Shown here: positions 35,591 to 44,175 of the stretch, one piece after another
How the letters are laid out: each line of letters begins with the position of its first letter
Position numbering within the stretch: the stretch's first letter is position 1
Assembly: GCF_022968825.1 (NCBI RefSeq)
Contig: NZ_JALHKS010000002.1
Span: 310,001 to 374,000, forward strand
Source: Chryseobacterium salipaludis
Lineage (GTDB): Bacteria; Bacteroidota; Bacteroidia; Flavobacteriales; Weeksellaceae
Direction: 5' to 3'
DNA: 64,000 bases
The notes under the pieces: model-generated
Told to the model about the DNA's origin: nothing
The model's input: the letters and a program-made list of their open reading frames with translations, nothing else
The model's database searches: none
Translations under genes and position numbers: made by a program

Positions 35591-36229
35591 TTAAGTGGTG
35601 GCGTTCTCTTTTGGCGGGAACAGCAGGGCGGTAATATGGTCGCGGTCGCGTTTACCGCGTGCCGGCGAATATTCACGACCGTAGTAGATAATCTGAAGGT
35701 GCAATTTGTTCCAGAGTTCTTTGGGGAAAATTTTCTTGGCATCCTTTTCTGTTTCCACCACGTTTTTTCCGGAGGTCAGTTTCCACTGCGTCATCAGCCG
35801 GTGGATGTGGGTGTCAACCGGAAATGCCGGAAATCCAAATCCCTGACTCATTACGACCGAAGCTGTTTTATGCCCTACACCGGGCAGCGCTTCGAGTTCT
35901 TCAAAAGTTTGTGGTACAATTCCCTCATGTCGTTCCACCAGCAATTCGGCCATGCGCTTCAGATTTTTAGCTTTGGTATTGCTTAAGCCAATTTCGCGTA
36001 TCAGATATTTGATTTCGTCTACTTCCAGTTCCTGCATCCGGAACGGGTCACCCGCTACTTCAAAAAGTTTGGGCGTAACTTCATTTACTTTTTTATCGGT
36101 GGTTTGTGCAGAAAGAGCCACGGCGACCAGCAGGGTAAACGGATTGCTGTGATCCAGCGGAATAGGCGTTTGGGGATATAATTTCTCCAGTTCTTCTATA
36201 ACGATGGCGGCTCTTTGCTTTTTAGTCAT
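35591..36229 (-). CDS. nth: Endonuclease III homologue lacking the Fe-S cluster cysteines
   Basis: A DNA glycosylase/AP lyase of base-excision repair. The 212-residue protein has the helix-hairpin-helix motif LPGVGHKTASVV with the catalytic Lys, and the catalytic Asp in FPVDTHIHRL. The C-terminus, where E. coli Nth carries four cysteines binding a 4Fe-4S cluster, reads YYGREYSPARGKRDRDH and has no cysteines at all. The fold and active site are otherwise intact, so a cluster-less but active enzyme is likely. It is divergent from bcp, sharing a very short intergenic region. Confidence 0.9.
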   Translation of the reverse strand: MTKKQRAAIVIEELEKLYPQTPIPLDHSNPFTLLVAVALSAQTTDKKVNEVTPKLFEVAGDPFRMQELEVDEIKYLIREIGLSNTKAKNLKRMAELLVERHEGIVPQTFEELEALPGVGHKTASVVMSQGFGFPAFPVDTHIHRLMTQWKLTSGKNVVETEKDAKKIFPKELWNKLHLQIIYYGREYSPARGKRDRDHITALLFPPKENATT

Positions 36230-36262
36230 TTTCCCATTAAATTTGAAACAAAAATAAACATT

Positions 36263-36715
36263 ATGTTACAAGTTGGCGATCACCTGCCCGAATTCACCGG
36301 CGTGGACCAGGACGGCCAGACCCTTCGTTCAGAAGATTTTAAAGGAAAAAAACTTATCGTGTTCTTTTATCCCAAAGCCAGTACACCCGGCTGCACTGCC
36401 GAGGCCTGCGACCTGAATAATAACCTGGAAACATTACAAAATAATGGCTATCAATTGCTGGGTATTTCGGCAGATCCGGTGAAAGCGCAAAAGAAATTCC
36501 ACGAAAAATATGGCTTTCAATATCCCTTAATTGCCGATGAATCCAAAGAGATTGTGGAAAAGTTCGGCGTGTGGCAGCTCAAGAAATTCATGGGCCGTGA
36601 ATTTATGGGCATCGTGCGCACCACTTTTATTTTCGATGAAAAGGGAATCTGCACCCGTGTCATCGAAAAGGTGAAAACCAAGGAAGCTGCCGCTCAAATT
36701 CTGGAAGAAGGTTAA
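36263..36715 (+). CDS. bcp: Thioredoxin-dependent thiol peroxidase (PrxQ/Bcp)
   Basis: Reduces H2O2 and organic hydroperoxides using thioredoxin. The 150-residue protein contains STPGCTAEACDL: peroxidatic Cys in PGC and the resolving Cys five residues later, the typical arrangement of atypical 2-Cys PrxQ/Bcp. The start is ATG at 36263 (MLQVGDHLPEF); 16 upstream in-frame codons overlap the divergent nth start and lack an ATG. The last four bases overlap the end of the convergent sufS gene. Confidence 0.93.
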   Translation: MLQVGDHLPEFTGVDQDGQTLRSEDFKGKKLIVFFYPKASTPGCTAEACDLNNNLETLQNNGYQLLGISADPVKAQKKFHEKYGFQYPLIADESKEIVEKFGVWQLKKFMGREFMGIVRTTFIFDEKGICTRVIEKVKTKEAAAQILEEG

Positions 36716-37932
36716 CTCAGCATTCTTTGTGCTTTGCGCACGCCGTCCGCCAGCGCATCAATTTCTTCGAAGGTGTTGTACATGGCAAAACTGGCGCGCA
36801 CGGTTCCGGCTATTTTATAGAACTCCATGATCGGCTGGGTACAGTGGTGGCCTGTGCGCACCGCGATGCCCAGCTTATCGAGTATCATCCCGACATCCGA
36901 AGCAATGCCCACGCCTTCGAGATTAAAGGAAACAACACCGGTGCGATTTGCTTTTTCGGCGTAGATGCGCAGACCGTCGATTTCGAGGAGCTTTTTTTGC
37001 GCGTATTCTAACAAAGCATTTTCATGCGTTTGAATTTGCTCATGCCCGATTCTTTCCATAAAATCTACCGCAGCGCCCAAGGCGATATTGCCGCCCACAT
37101 TTGGCGTGCCGGCTTCAAATTTAAAAGGCAGGTCTGCATACGTTGTTTTCTCAAAAGAACAAGTGGCAATCATTTCTCCGCCACCGTGGAAGGGCTGTAT
37201 TTTTCGGAGTAAATCCTCTTTTCCATACAGAATGCCGGTGCCCATCGGTGCATACATTTTATGACCAGAGAAGACGAAGAAATCGCAGTCCATTTGCTGC
37301 ACATCAATTTTAAAATGCGGTACAGACTGTGCGCCGTCCACTACAATCAGCGCCTCAGAGGCCGCGCGGGCTTTGGCGATAATCTCGTTTACCGGGTTGA
37401 TGACACCCAGTGCATTGGAAACCTGGTTTACTGAAATGAGTTTCGTTTTCTCGCTTATATGTTCATCCAGGAAATCCAGCTGCAGCATGCCATTTTCATC
37501 AATCGGGATGACTTTCAGCACCGCACCGGTGCGTTCTGCCAGCATTTGCCATGGAACAATGTTGGAATGGTGCTCCAGGTACGAAATAATAATTTCATCA
37601 CCCGCTTTCAGCATATTGGTCATGGCGTAAGCAATCAGGTTTAAACCTTCTGTGGTGCCTTTGGTGAAGATAACTTCGTAGTCGTGTTGGGCATTAATAA
37701 ACCGCTGCACTTTGCGGCGCGCCTGTTCCATGGCTTCAGTGGCTACCTGGCTGAGGGTGTGAATTCCGCGGTGAACATTGGCGTTTATTTCGGTGTAGTA
37801 TTTATTCCACGCTTCCAGCACCGGCAGCGGCTTTTGAGAGGTAGCCCCGTTATCCAGGTAAATAAGTGGCTTGCCGTTAACGGTTTGCGTAAGGATAGGA
37901 AACTGAGAACGAATATGTTGGATGTCAAACAT
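36712..37932 (-). CDS. sufS: Cysteine desulfurase SufS
   Basis: A PLP enzyme that removes sulfur from cysteine for Fe-S cluster assembly. The 406-residue group II desulfurase has VDGAQSVPH, the PLP Lys in SGHKMYAP, and the persulfide Cys in RTGHHCTQP near residue 360. A -7 box TAAATTTG lies 20 bases before the ATG (37953-37960). It is separated from sufA-B-C-D by about 14 kb, and no sufE or sufU is seen nearby. Confidence 0.93.
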   Translation of the reverse strand: MFDIQHIRSQFPILTQTVNGKPLIYLDNGATSQKPLPVLEAWNKYYTEINANVHRGIHTLSQVATEAMEQARRKVQRFINAQHDYEVIFTKGTTEGLNLIAYAMTNMLKAGDEIIISYLEHHSNIVPWQMLAERTGAVLKVIPIDENGMLQLDFLDEHISEKTKLISVNQVSNALGVINPVNEIIAKARAASEALIVVDGAQSVPHFKIDVQQMDCDFFVFSGHKMYAPMGTGILYGKEDLLRKIQPFHGGGEMIATCSFEKTTYADLPFKFEAGTPNVGGNIALGAAVDFMERIGHEQIQTHENALLEYAQKKLLEIDGLRIYAEKANRTGVVSFNLEGVGIASDVGMILDKLGIAVRTGHHCTQPIMEFYKIAGTVRASFAMYNTFEEIDALADGVRKAQRMLS

Positions 37933-38014
37933 GGATGTTATTTAGAATACATCAAATTTACGGAAATTTAAATGGATTTTTTCATCATTGTTCAGGCAGA
38001 AATCTGTCGTATTT

Positions 38015-39151
38015 TTAATGGACCTTACTGAGTTCACGTACGAGCACTTCCACCTGCTCCGGCCGTCCTTTGCTGTCCAAAGCTTCATTCCTATTCATGC
38101 CTGTACGCACAATGACTATGTTTTCCGAAGGAACCATAATGATATATTGCCCGTACAGTCCGCGAAAATAAGTGTGCGGAAGGGCAGCTTCCTTGTTCGT
38201 CCATAAACCCATGCCATAAGCGCCGTCCGAAAGTTTTGTCGGTGTTTGCATTCTTTCCACAAAGGCAGAGTCCAGCAGTTGCCGGTTATTGAAGTTTCCT
38301 TTATTTAAAATAAGCTGGCCCAGTTTGGCAAAATCGCGCGGAATGGCATTCAGGCAACAGAAGGTTTTTTCCATCCCGAAATCATCGGTGTTCCAGACGG
38401 CGTTTTGCTCCATGCCTAGCGGTTGCCACAGTTTTTCGGAAGCGTACTGCGAAATATTCATCGTTAAAGATTTCCTTAAAGCAAAACCCAACAGTTGCGT
38501 GGCACCGGATTGATACTCGAATTTTTTGCCCGGCTCTTCTTTGATTTCACGCAGGAAAGCAGCTTCTTCCAGAGATTTGCCGTAGTACGCGCGCGCATTC
38601 GGCGTGAGCGGATTGCTGTAATCTTCGGGCCAGTTCAGGCCGGCTTCCATTTGTGCCAACTGGAGTAAAGTAAGGTGTTTCCCGAATTCCGTGTTTTTAT
38701 AATTTGAAAAAAAATTACTGAATTTCTGATTCCAGCTGCTGATTTTCTTTTCCTGAATGGCGATACCGGTCAGCATCACCGTTACGGCTTTCGCCATGGA
38801 AAAGGAATTGGTGGCGGTCATGCCATCATACGGCTCCCAGTATTGCTCATGCACCAGCTTGCCATCGCGGATGACAAGCAGTGAAGCGGTTTCAGTTGCT
38901 TTCAGTTCCTCCAGCAGCGCAGGCGGTAACTGGTTTTTATTATAAGAATCACTTTCTTGCCACGGAATGGGTTGCAGTGTTCGTACTGTATGGCCCGGGA
39001 AATAGGTGCGGTCATCAATTGTGGCACCGCGCACGCCGCGCAAATACGTTTCGCGGATGCCTTTAAATAAATAACTGTATCCCAACGCATAAATCAAAGC
39101 AATAACAGCAGCGGCACCCACGGCGACAGAACGAATAATTTTAGCAAACAT
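38015..39151 (-). CDS. Serine hydrolase of the beta-lactamase/class C family
   Basis: A 378-residue protein with one N-terminal hydrophobic segment (about 8-25, signal or anchor). It has the SxxK motif in NSFSMAKAVTV (Ser and Lys of the active site), a YxS-type second motif in FEYQSGATQL, and a fold-typical order of motifs. Relatives include esterases, D-aminopeptidases and penicillin-binding-like enzymes. Substrate cannot be predicted and a resistance role is not implied. It lies downstream of glyS on the same strand, separated by a terminator. Confidence 0.85.
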   Translation of the reverse strand: MFAKIIRSVAVGAAAVIALIYALGYSYLFKGIRETYLRGVRGATIDDRTYFPGHTVRTLQPIPWQESDSYNKNQLPPALLEELKATETASLLVIRDGKLVHEQYWEPYDGMTATNSFSMAKAVTVMLTGIAIQEKKISSWNQKFSNFFSNYKNTEFGKHLTLLQLAQMEAGLNWPEDYSNPLTPNARAYYGKSLEEAAFLREIKEEPGKKFEYQSGATQLLGFALRKSLTMNISQYASEKLWQPLGMEQNAVWNTDDFGMEKTFCCLNAIPRDFAKLGQLILNKGNFNNRQLLDSAFVERMQTPTKLSDGAYGMGLWTNKEAALPHTYFRGLYGQYIIMVPSENIVIVRTGMNRNEALDSKGRPEQVEVLVRELSKVH

Positions 39152-39165
39152 ATCTTATAAATAAA

Positions 39166-39196
39166 AAAAAGGTTCCGAAGCGTTCCGGAACCTGTA
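39166..39196 (-). terminator. Intrinsic terminator after glyS
   Basis: AGGTTCCG (39170-39177) pairs with CGGAACCT (39186-39193); the minus strand continues into a T-run. Confidence 0.85.
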
Positions 39197-39212
39197 AATA
39201 TAGATGCAAATT

Positions 39213-40754
39213 TTAAATCTTGGAAAGCAGATTTCTGAAATTTGTTTTCTCGTCGATGATTCTTCTTAAATCTGAAACTGCAACGCGCTCCTGCTGCATC
39301 GTATCGCGGTCGCGCAACGTTACGGTATGGTCTGTCAGCGTGTCGTGATCCACGGTAATACAGAACGGTGTACCTATCGCATCCTGACGGCGGTAGCGCT
39401 TGCCGATGCTGTCCTTGTCCTCATAAATCATATTGAAATCATAGCGCAGGTCATTGAATATTTTTTCACCGTATTCGCCCAGGCCGTCTTTTTTCATTAA
39501 TGGTAAAATAGCTGCTTTCACCGGAGCCAGAGCCGGCGGCAAAGAAAGCACGGTACGCTCGGAACCGTCTTCCAGGACTTCATCTTTCAGGCAGTTGGAG
39601 AAAATAGCCAGGAACAAACGGTCCAGACCTACGGACGTTTCCACTACGTACGGCACATAGCTCTCATTGCGCTCACTGTCAAAATACTGCAGCTTGCGGC
39701 CGGAGAATTCTTCGTGTGCCTTCAGGTCAAAATCGGTGCGGGAATGAATTCCTTCCAGTTCCTTAAACCCAAACGGGAATTTAAATTCAATGTCGGCGGC
39801 GGCATTGGCGTAATGTGCCAGCTTTTCGTGGTCGTGGAAACGGTAATTATCTGCACCCAGGCCTAAAGACAAATGCCAGTTCAGGCGTTTTTGTTTCCAG
39901 GTTTCATAGAACTCCAGCTCCGTTCCCGGCGGTACAAAAAACTGCATTTCCATTTGCTCGAACTCACGCATACGGAAAATAAACTGCCGCGCAACGATCT
40001 CGTTACGGAAGGCTTTTCCTATTTGCGCAATCCCGAAAGGCAGGCGGTGGCGCGAGGTTTTCTGCACGTTCAGGAAATTCACGAAAATTCCCTGCGCTGT
40101 TTCCGGACGCAGATATAAATCAGTTGCATTTTCCGAGGCAGCACCCAGCTTGGTACCAAACATCAGATTGAACTGCCGCACTTCCGTCCAGTTTTTGGAG
40201 CCGGTATCGGGATCTGCAATTTCCAGTTCTTCGATCAGTGCTTTCACGTCGGCCAGGTCTTCTTTTTCCAGCGACTGCGCCATGCGGGAAAGTATGGTTT
40301 TCTGCTTTTCGCGGTATTCCAGCACGCGCGGATTGGTGGTTTCAAATTCGTTTTTATCGAAGGCATCACCGAATCTTTTGGCTGCTTTATCGATTTCCTT
40401 TTGTGCTTTATCTTCCAGTTTCGCACAGTAATCTTCCAGCAAAACATCAGCGCGGAAACGCTTTTTGGAATCTTTATTGTCAATCAGCGGATCGTTAAAT
40501 GCATCTACGTGGCCGGAAGCTTTCCAGATGGTCGGGTGCATGAAAATAGCCGAATCAATCCCCACAATATTATCATTCAGCTGCACCATGGCTTTCCACC
40601 AGTACTGCTTGATATTGTTTTTTAACTCCGCACCATTCTGCCCGTAATCGTAAATTGCAGAAAGCCCGTCATAAATCTCACTGGAGGGGAAAATAAACCC
40701 GTACTCCTTCGCGTGCGAAATCAGCTTTTTGAAAACATCCTCCTGTTTTGCCAT
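39213..40754 (-). CDS. glyS: Glycyl-tRNA synthetase (single-chain, alpha2 type)
   Basis: Charges tRNA-Gly with glycine. The 513-residue class II synthetase opens with FKKLISHAKEYGFIFPSSEIY. Motif 2 lies in FGIAQIGKAFRNEI and FRMREFEQMEMQFF, and motif 3 in VETSVGLDRLFLA. The C-terminal anticodon-binding domain holds the DSIGKRYRRQDAIGTPFCITVD segment. This is the eukaryote/archaea-like homodimeric form rather than the alpha2beta2 GlyQS enzyme. Confidence 0.95.
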   Translation of the reverse strand: MAKQEDVFKKLISHAKEYGFIFPSSEIYDGLSAIYDYGQNGAELKNNIKQYWWKAMVQLNDNIVGIDSAIFMHPTIWKASGHVDAFNDPLIDNKDSKKRFRADVLLEDYCAKLEDKAQKEIDKAAKRFGDAFDKNEFETTNPRVLEYREKQKTILSRMAQSLEKEDLADVKALIEELEIADPDTGSKNWTEVRQFNLMFGTKLGAASENATDLYLRPETAQGIFVNFLNVQKTSRHRLPFGIAQIGKAFRNEIVARQFIFRMREFEQMEMQFFVPPGTELEFYETWKQKRLNWHLSLGLGADNYRFHDHEKLAHYANAAADIEFKFPFGFKELEGIHSRTDFDLKAHEEFSGRKLQYFDSERNESYVPYVVETSVGLDRLFLAIFSNCLKDEVLEDGSERTVLSLPPALAPVKAAILPLMKKDGLGEYGEKIFNDLRYDFNMIYEDKDSIGKRYRRQDAIGTPFCITVDHDTLTDHTVTLRDRDTMQQERVAVSDLRRIIDEKTNFRNLLSKI

Positions 40755-40804
40755 CGTAATTAGAATTTAAGGGCAAAAATAGGCATTTTAATTATGATAA
40801 TCAG

Positions 40805-40890
40805 GAGCCGGGAACCCGCTTTCCGCTATATCTTTTGCTTCGCTGCGCTACGCAAAAGGATGCCACTGCAATCGGGGCTAGCGGTATCCT
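40805..40890. repeat. Nested palindromic intergenic element
   Basis: Between glyS and the GNAT gene, CCGCTA (40823-40828) pairs with TAGCGG (40879-40884). Inside it, CTTTTGC (40832-40838) pairs with GCAAAAG (40852-40858). It resembles a dispersed intergenic repeat that I recall from flavobacterial genomes. It is open in one frame as an N-terminal extension of the GNAT gene but looks non-coding. Confidence 0.5.
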
Positions 40891-40976
40891 CATCTCCGGC
40901 AAAGCAGTGCACAAGGTCATCAGCCGCGAGCATCACAATAGGATTGGCTATCTTTACCCGAAATGACTTTTTGAAT

Positions 40977-41495
40977 ATGACCATTCTGAACAGTACCCGG
41001 GACGATATTCCCGAAATTTTCCGCCTTTATCACCTGGCCACAGAATATCAGAAGAAAACTTTTCCCGATAATCTCTGGCCCGAATTTGACCACAAGCTCA
41101 TAGAAACCGAAGTCGCTGAAAACCGTCAGTTTAAACTGATGATCGACGGCAAGATTGCATGTGTTTGGGCCATTACGTTTAATGATGAAATTATCTGGCC
41201 GGAAGATGATGGCGTTTCTTCGGTCTACATTCACCGGATTGCCACCAATCCCGACTTCCGCGGAAATGATCTGGTGAAAAAAATTGTAGACTGGGCAAAG
41301 GAATATGCCATTTCACTCGGTAAAAAATATGTGCGGCTGGACACCTGTGGTGATAACACGCGGCTGATTAACCATTACCAAAAATGCGGTTTTGAATTCC
41401 TGGGGCTGACACATTTGCATGACTCCGCGGGGCTGCCGCCGCATTATGAGGATGCTGATGTATGTTATTTTGAGATTAAACTTGATAATGCATAG
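40977..41495 (+). CDS. GNAT-family N-acetyltransferase
   Basis: A 172-residue acetyltransferase using acetyl-CoA. The start is ATG at 40977 (MTILNSTRDD); 61 upstream in-frame codons fall in a palindromic repeat and a promoter-like TATCTTTA, so they are not included. The acetyl-CoA-binding motif A is IHRIATNPDFRGNDLVKKIVDWA, followed by YVRLDTCGDN and LINHYQKCGFEFLG (motif B). The acceptor substrate is unknown. Confidence 0.85.
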   Translation: MTILNSTRDDIPEIFRLYHLATEYQKKTFPDNLWPEFDHKLIETEVAENRQFKLMIDGKIACVWAITFNDEIIWPEDDGVSSVYIHRIATNPDFRGNDLVKKIVDWAKEYAISLGKKYVRLDTCGDNTRLINHYQKCGFEFLGLTHLHDSAGLPPHYEDADVCYFEIKLDNA

Positions 41496-41501
41496 ATAAA
41501 A

Positions 41502-41536
41502 AGAAAGGGCGGAAAATATTTTTCTGCCCTTTTTGT
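41502..41536. terminator. Bidirectional terminator between convergent genes
   Basis: AAAGGGC (41504-41510) pairs with GCCCTTT (41526-41532), with an inner GGAAAA/TTTTTC stem. T-runs lie in both orientations, serving the GNAT gene and the gene ending at 41556. Confidence 0.75.
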
Positions 41537-41555
41537 TTCTATCCAATTCTTTTAA

Positions 41556-42047
41556 TTAAAAATTATAGCTCAGCGCCACGCCGTTCCCGGTACCCTCAAG
41601 TTTAAAATAAGGCTCGAAAGCAGTGGCTTCGCCGTTCTCAATTTGGATCGCTTTATCCAAGTTTTTCTTCGCGCTTACATAAAACGGAATGGAGACCAGG
41701 GCCAAACCGGCGCTTACACCAAAGACGGTCCAACGCGCACTGTTATCGGTGGTCACGGTACCAGAGCCCAGTGGTGTGCTCACAGTTTGCTCTTTCGGTG
41801 AGCTGAGGATCAATGCCAGACTCAGGCCCATGCCGAAACCGCCCGCGCCAGCGAAGATGTCGCCCGCTGTTTTATTCGCCCGCCCCTTTTTAAAATACGA
41901 CTGCGCTTCCGCTTTATGCAAAACCTGCTCGTACTGGGAGAACTTGTATCTCGCACCATCTCTTACCAGTTTGTTCTGCTGCAGCGTGGTCTGACTGAAC
42001 ATTGCTTGAAAGCATAACACAAGACTAAATAATAAAATTTTATTCAT
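41556..42047 (-). CDS. Uncharacterised exported protein with membrane segments
   Basis: A 163-residue protein with a signal peptide (MNKILLFSLVLCFQAMFSQ). A central Gly/Ala-rich hydrophobic segment (about 63-82, GDIFAGAGGFGMGLSLALIL) and a second hydrophobic stretch (about 106-124) follow. The C-terminus ends in YFKLEGTGNGVALSYNF, with a terminal Phe. The hydrophobic segments are separated by a Ser/Thr-rich loop. I do not recognise a characterised family. An envelope location is likely. Confidence 0.65.
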   Translation of the reverse strand: MNKILLFSLVLCFQAMFSQTTLQQNKLVRDGARYKFSQYEQVLHKAEAQSYFKKGRANKTAGDIFAGAGGFGMGLSLALILSSPKEQTVSTPLGSGTVTTDNSARWTVFGVSAGLALVSIPFYVSAKKNLDKAIQIENGEATAFEPYFKLEGTGNGVALSYNF

Positions 42048-42126
42048 ACATTATTTTTGTCAAAAGTATACTTTTTACTGATACATGCAGCTATATTTTA
42101 TTCTCGGTGATGAATGTTTATTTAAT

Positions 42127-42134
42127 TAAATTTG
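42127..42134 (+). promoter_or_regulatory. Putative -7 box of pyrD
   Basis: TAAATTTG, 15 bases before the ATG at 42150; it overlaps the TTG that would start a longer frame. Confidence 0.45.
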
Positions 42135-42149
42135 TCAAACTTTTCTTCC

Positions 42150-43157
42150 ATGTACAAATCCTTGATTCGTCCCGTACTTTTCCGATTTGATCCGGAAAAA
42201 GTGCATTATTTTACTTTTTCGGTTTTAAAAAATTTTCCTTTTGCCGCCAGGCTTTTTCTGCCGAAACCCGTGGCAGATCCGCGGCTGGAGCGCGAGGTTT
42301 TTGGATTAAAGTTTAAAAATCCCGTCGGACTTGCTGCCGGGTTTGATAAGGATGCCAAGATGTTTCAGGAACTTTCCGACTTGGGCTTTGGTTTTATAGA
42401 AATCGGAACCTTAACACCGAAACCACAGGACGGAAATCCAAAAAAGCGACTGTTCAGGTTAAAGGAAGACCAGGCGATTATTAACCGGATGGGCTTCAAC
42501 AACGGCGGTGTGGAAGCTGCGGTGGAACGCCTGCGGAAAAATAAAAACGTGCTTATTGGCGGGAACATCGGGAAGAATAAAGTGACGCCCAACGAACATG
42601 CAGCGGATGATTACATCATCTGTTTTGAGGAACTCTTTCCGGTGGTGGATTATTTCGTGGTAAATGTCAGTTCACCCAATACACCGAATTTGCGGGAACT
42701 GCAGGACAAAAAACCGCTCACCGAACTGCTCGGCACGCTGCAGCAACTCAACAGTAAAAAAGAAAAACCCAAACCCATTCTGCTGAAAATTGCGCCGGAC
42801 CTGAGCGATGACCAGTTGCTGGATATTATTGATATTGTGCAGGAAACCCAGATTGCCGGCGTTATCGCTACCAATACTACGCTTTCCCGCGAAGGGCTGC
42901 AGTCTGAAAACAAGCAGGAAACCGGCGGATTATCCGGCAAACCTTTAACAAAACGCTCCACGGAAGTCATTCGTTTTCTATCCGAAAAAAGCGGCAAAGC
43001 ATTTCCTATTATCGGTGTCGGTGGCATTCACACGGCAGAAGACGCGCTGGAGAAATTGGAAGCCGGCGCCAGTCTGGTACAGTTATACACGGGTTTTATT
43101 TATGAAGGGCCGGGGTTGATTGGGGAGATTAATCGCAGGATTTTAGCCGGAGCTTAA
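42150..43157 (+). CDS. pyrD: Quinone-dependent dihydroorotate dehydrogenase (class 2)
   Basis: Oxidises dihydroorotate to orotate in pyrimidine synthesis, passing electrons to quinone at the membrane. The start is ATG at 42150 ([11 protein letters not shown]), giving 335 residues. An N-terminal amphipathic extension (about 1-40, [13 protein letters not shown]) marks class 2. FMN and substrate motifs include [34 protein letters not shown], and [12 protein letters not shown], where the catalytic base is the Ser. The C-terminal [13 protein letters not shown] binds the FMN phosphate. Confidence 0.95.
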   Translation: MYKSLIRPVLFRFDPEKVHYFTFSVLKNFPFAARLFLPKPVADPRLEREVFGLKFKNPVGLAAGFDKDAKMFQELSDLGFGFIEIGTLTPKPQDGNPKKRLFRLKEDQAIINRMGFNNGGVEAAVERLRKNKNVLIGGNIGKNKVTPNEHAADDYIICFEELFPVVDYFVVNVSSPNTPNLRELQDKKPLTELLGTLQQLNSKKEKPKPILLKIAPDLSDDQLLDIIDIVQETQIAGVIATNTTLSREGLQSENKQETGGLSGKPLTKRSTEVIRFLSEKSGKAFPIIGVGGIHTAEDALEKLEAGASLVQLYTGFIYEGPGLIGEINRRILAGA

Positions 43158-43190
43158 GCGCTGTTAGAGGTCAAAGCTCCACAGCGCTTA
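43155..43190. repeat. Perfect 10-base inverted repeat after pyrD
   Basis: TAAGCGCTGT (43155-43164, containing the pyrD stop codon) and ACAGCGCTTA (43181-43190) are perfect inverted arms around 16 bases. There is no T-run, so it is not a standard terminator. It sits at the boundary with the AT-richer mrr gene. Confidence 0.6.
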
Positions 43191-43260
43191 GTAGAAGACT
43201 GTTCGGTAAGAGAAAATTTTATTTATCTTTCTTCTTTTAATAATATCGGAAATAACTACG

Positions 43261-44151
43261 ATGAATCAGCATATCCCAAAGTTTCATGAAACCTTTAGTC
43301 CAATTTTGGACGTATTGTCGAGCAGAGAAATTATCCATACAAGAGAAATGCAGAAGAGAGTAATTGAGAAGTATTACTCAGGATTACCGGCAGAATTACT
43401 GGAAGAGAAAACGAAATCGGGCGAAATCCTTATTAACAACCGTATAGCTTGGGGGAAATCCTATTTAAAAAAAGGTGGTTATATTCATTATCCTTCCAGA
43501 GGTCATGTACAAATTACAGAAAAAGGACTGCAGCAAAAAGATGTATTAAGTTTAAATGATTTGGAAAACGAAACCTCATTGTTAGACTTTTATACAACAG
43601 AAGATGAAAAGGAAACGCAGCAAACGGGACTTAAGAAAATTTCCAATGCTTCTCCGCAAGATTTAATAGATGAAGGTTTTGGACAAATGGAAGCTGAAGT
43701 TAAGAATGAACTTCTTGAAAAACTAAAAACTATTGATCCTTATTATTTTGAAAAAGTTGTTTTAAAACTACTGAATAAAATGGGGTACGGTGATTTCGTG
43801 GAAACTTCCAAGTCTGCTGACGGCGGGATCGATGGTATTATAAATGAAGATAAACTTGGTTTGGATAAAATCTATATTCAAGCCAAAAGATTCACAGAAA
43901 ATAAAGTACGGGAAAAAGATATCCGAAATTTTATTGGCGCCATGAGTGGCGATACTAATAAAGGAGTTTTTGTAACCACTTCAATTTTTGATAAAGGTGC
44001 CAGCGAAAAAGCACGAACCGCGCATCATAAAATTATTTTAATTGATGGAAGTAAACTGGTTACTCTGATGCACGAATATAATGTTGGCGTACAGATCAAA
44101 CAAACGTATGAAGTAAAACATCTTGATGAAGACTTCTTCGTAGAACAGTAG
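43261..44151 (+). CDS. mrr: Mrr-type restriction endonuclease (putative type IV)
   Basis: A 296-residue protein with an N-terminal winged-helix Mrr_N domain (about 5-90) and a C-terminal PD-(D/E)xK nuclease domain (about 155-290). The catalytic pattern is visible as DGGIDGIINED followed by IYIQAKRF (Asp ... Gln-x-Lys), the variant of the Mrr family. Mrr enzymes cut methylated foreign DNA. The gene is AT-richer than its neighbours, stands alone between housekeeping genes pyrD and a DUF445 gene, and is preceded by an inverted repeat, which fits acquisition by transfer. Confidence 0.88.
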   Translation: MNQHIPKFHETFSPILDVLSSREIIHTREMQKRVIEKYYSGLPAELLEEKTKSGEILINNRIAWGKSYLKKGGYIHYPSRGHVQITEKGLQQKDVLSLNDLENETSLLDFYTTEDEKETQQTGLKKISNASPQDLIDEGFGQMEAEVKNELLEKLKTIDPYYFEKVVLKLLNKMGYGDFVETSKSADGGIDGIINEDKLGLDKIYIQAKRFTENKVREKDIRNFIGAMSGDTNKGVFVTTSIFDKGASEKARTAHHKIILIDGSKLVTLMHEYNVGVQIKQTYEVKHLDEDFFVEQ

Positions 44152-44175
44152 CTAAAATAACAGCAAATACGCTTC

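Noticed and set aside
40794-40976. 61-codon N-terminal extension of the GNAT gene
   Set aside because: It translates a palindromic repeat and a promoter-like region; the conserved domain begins right after ATG 40977.
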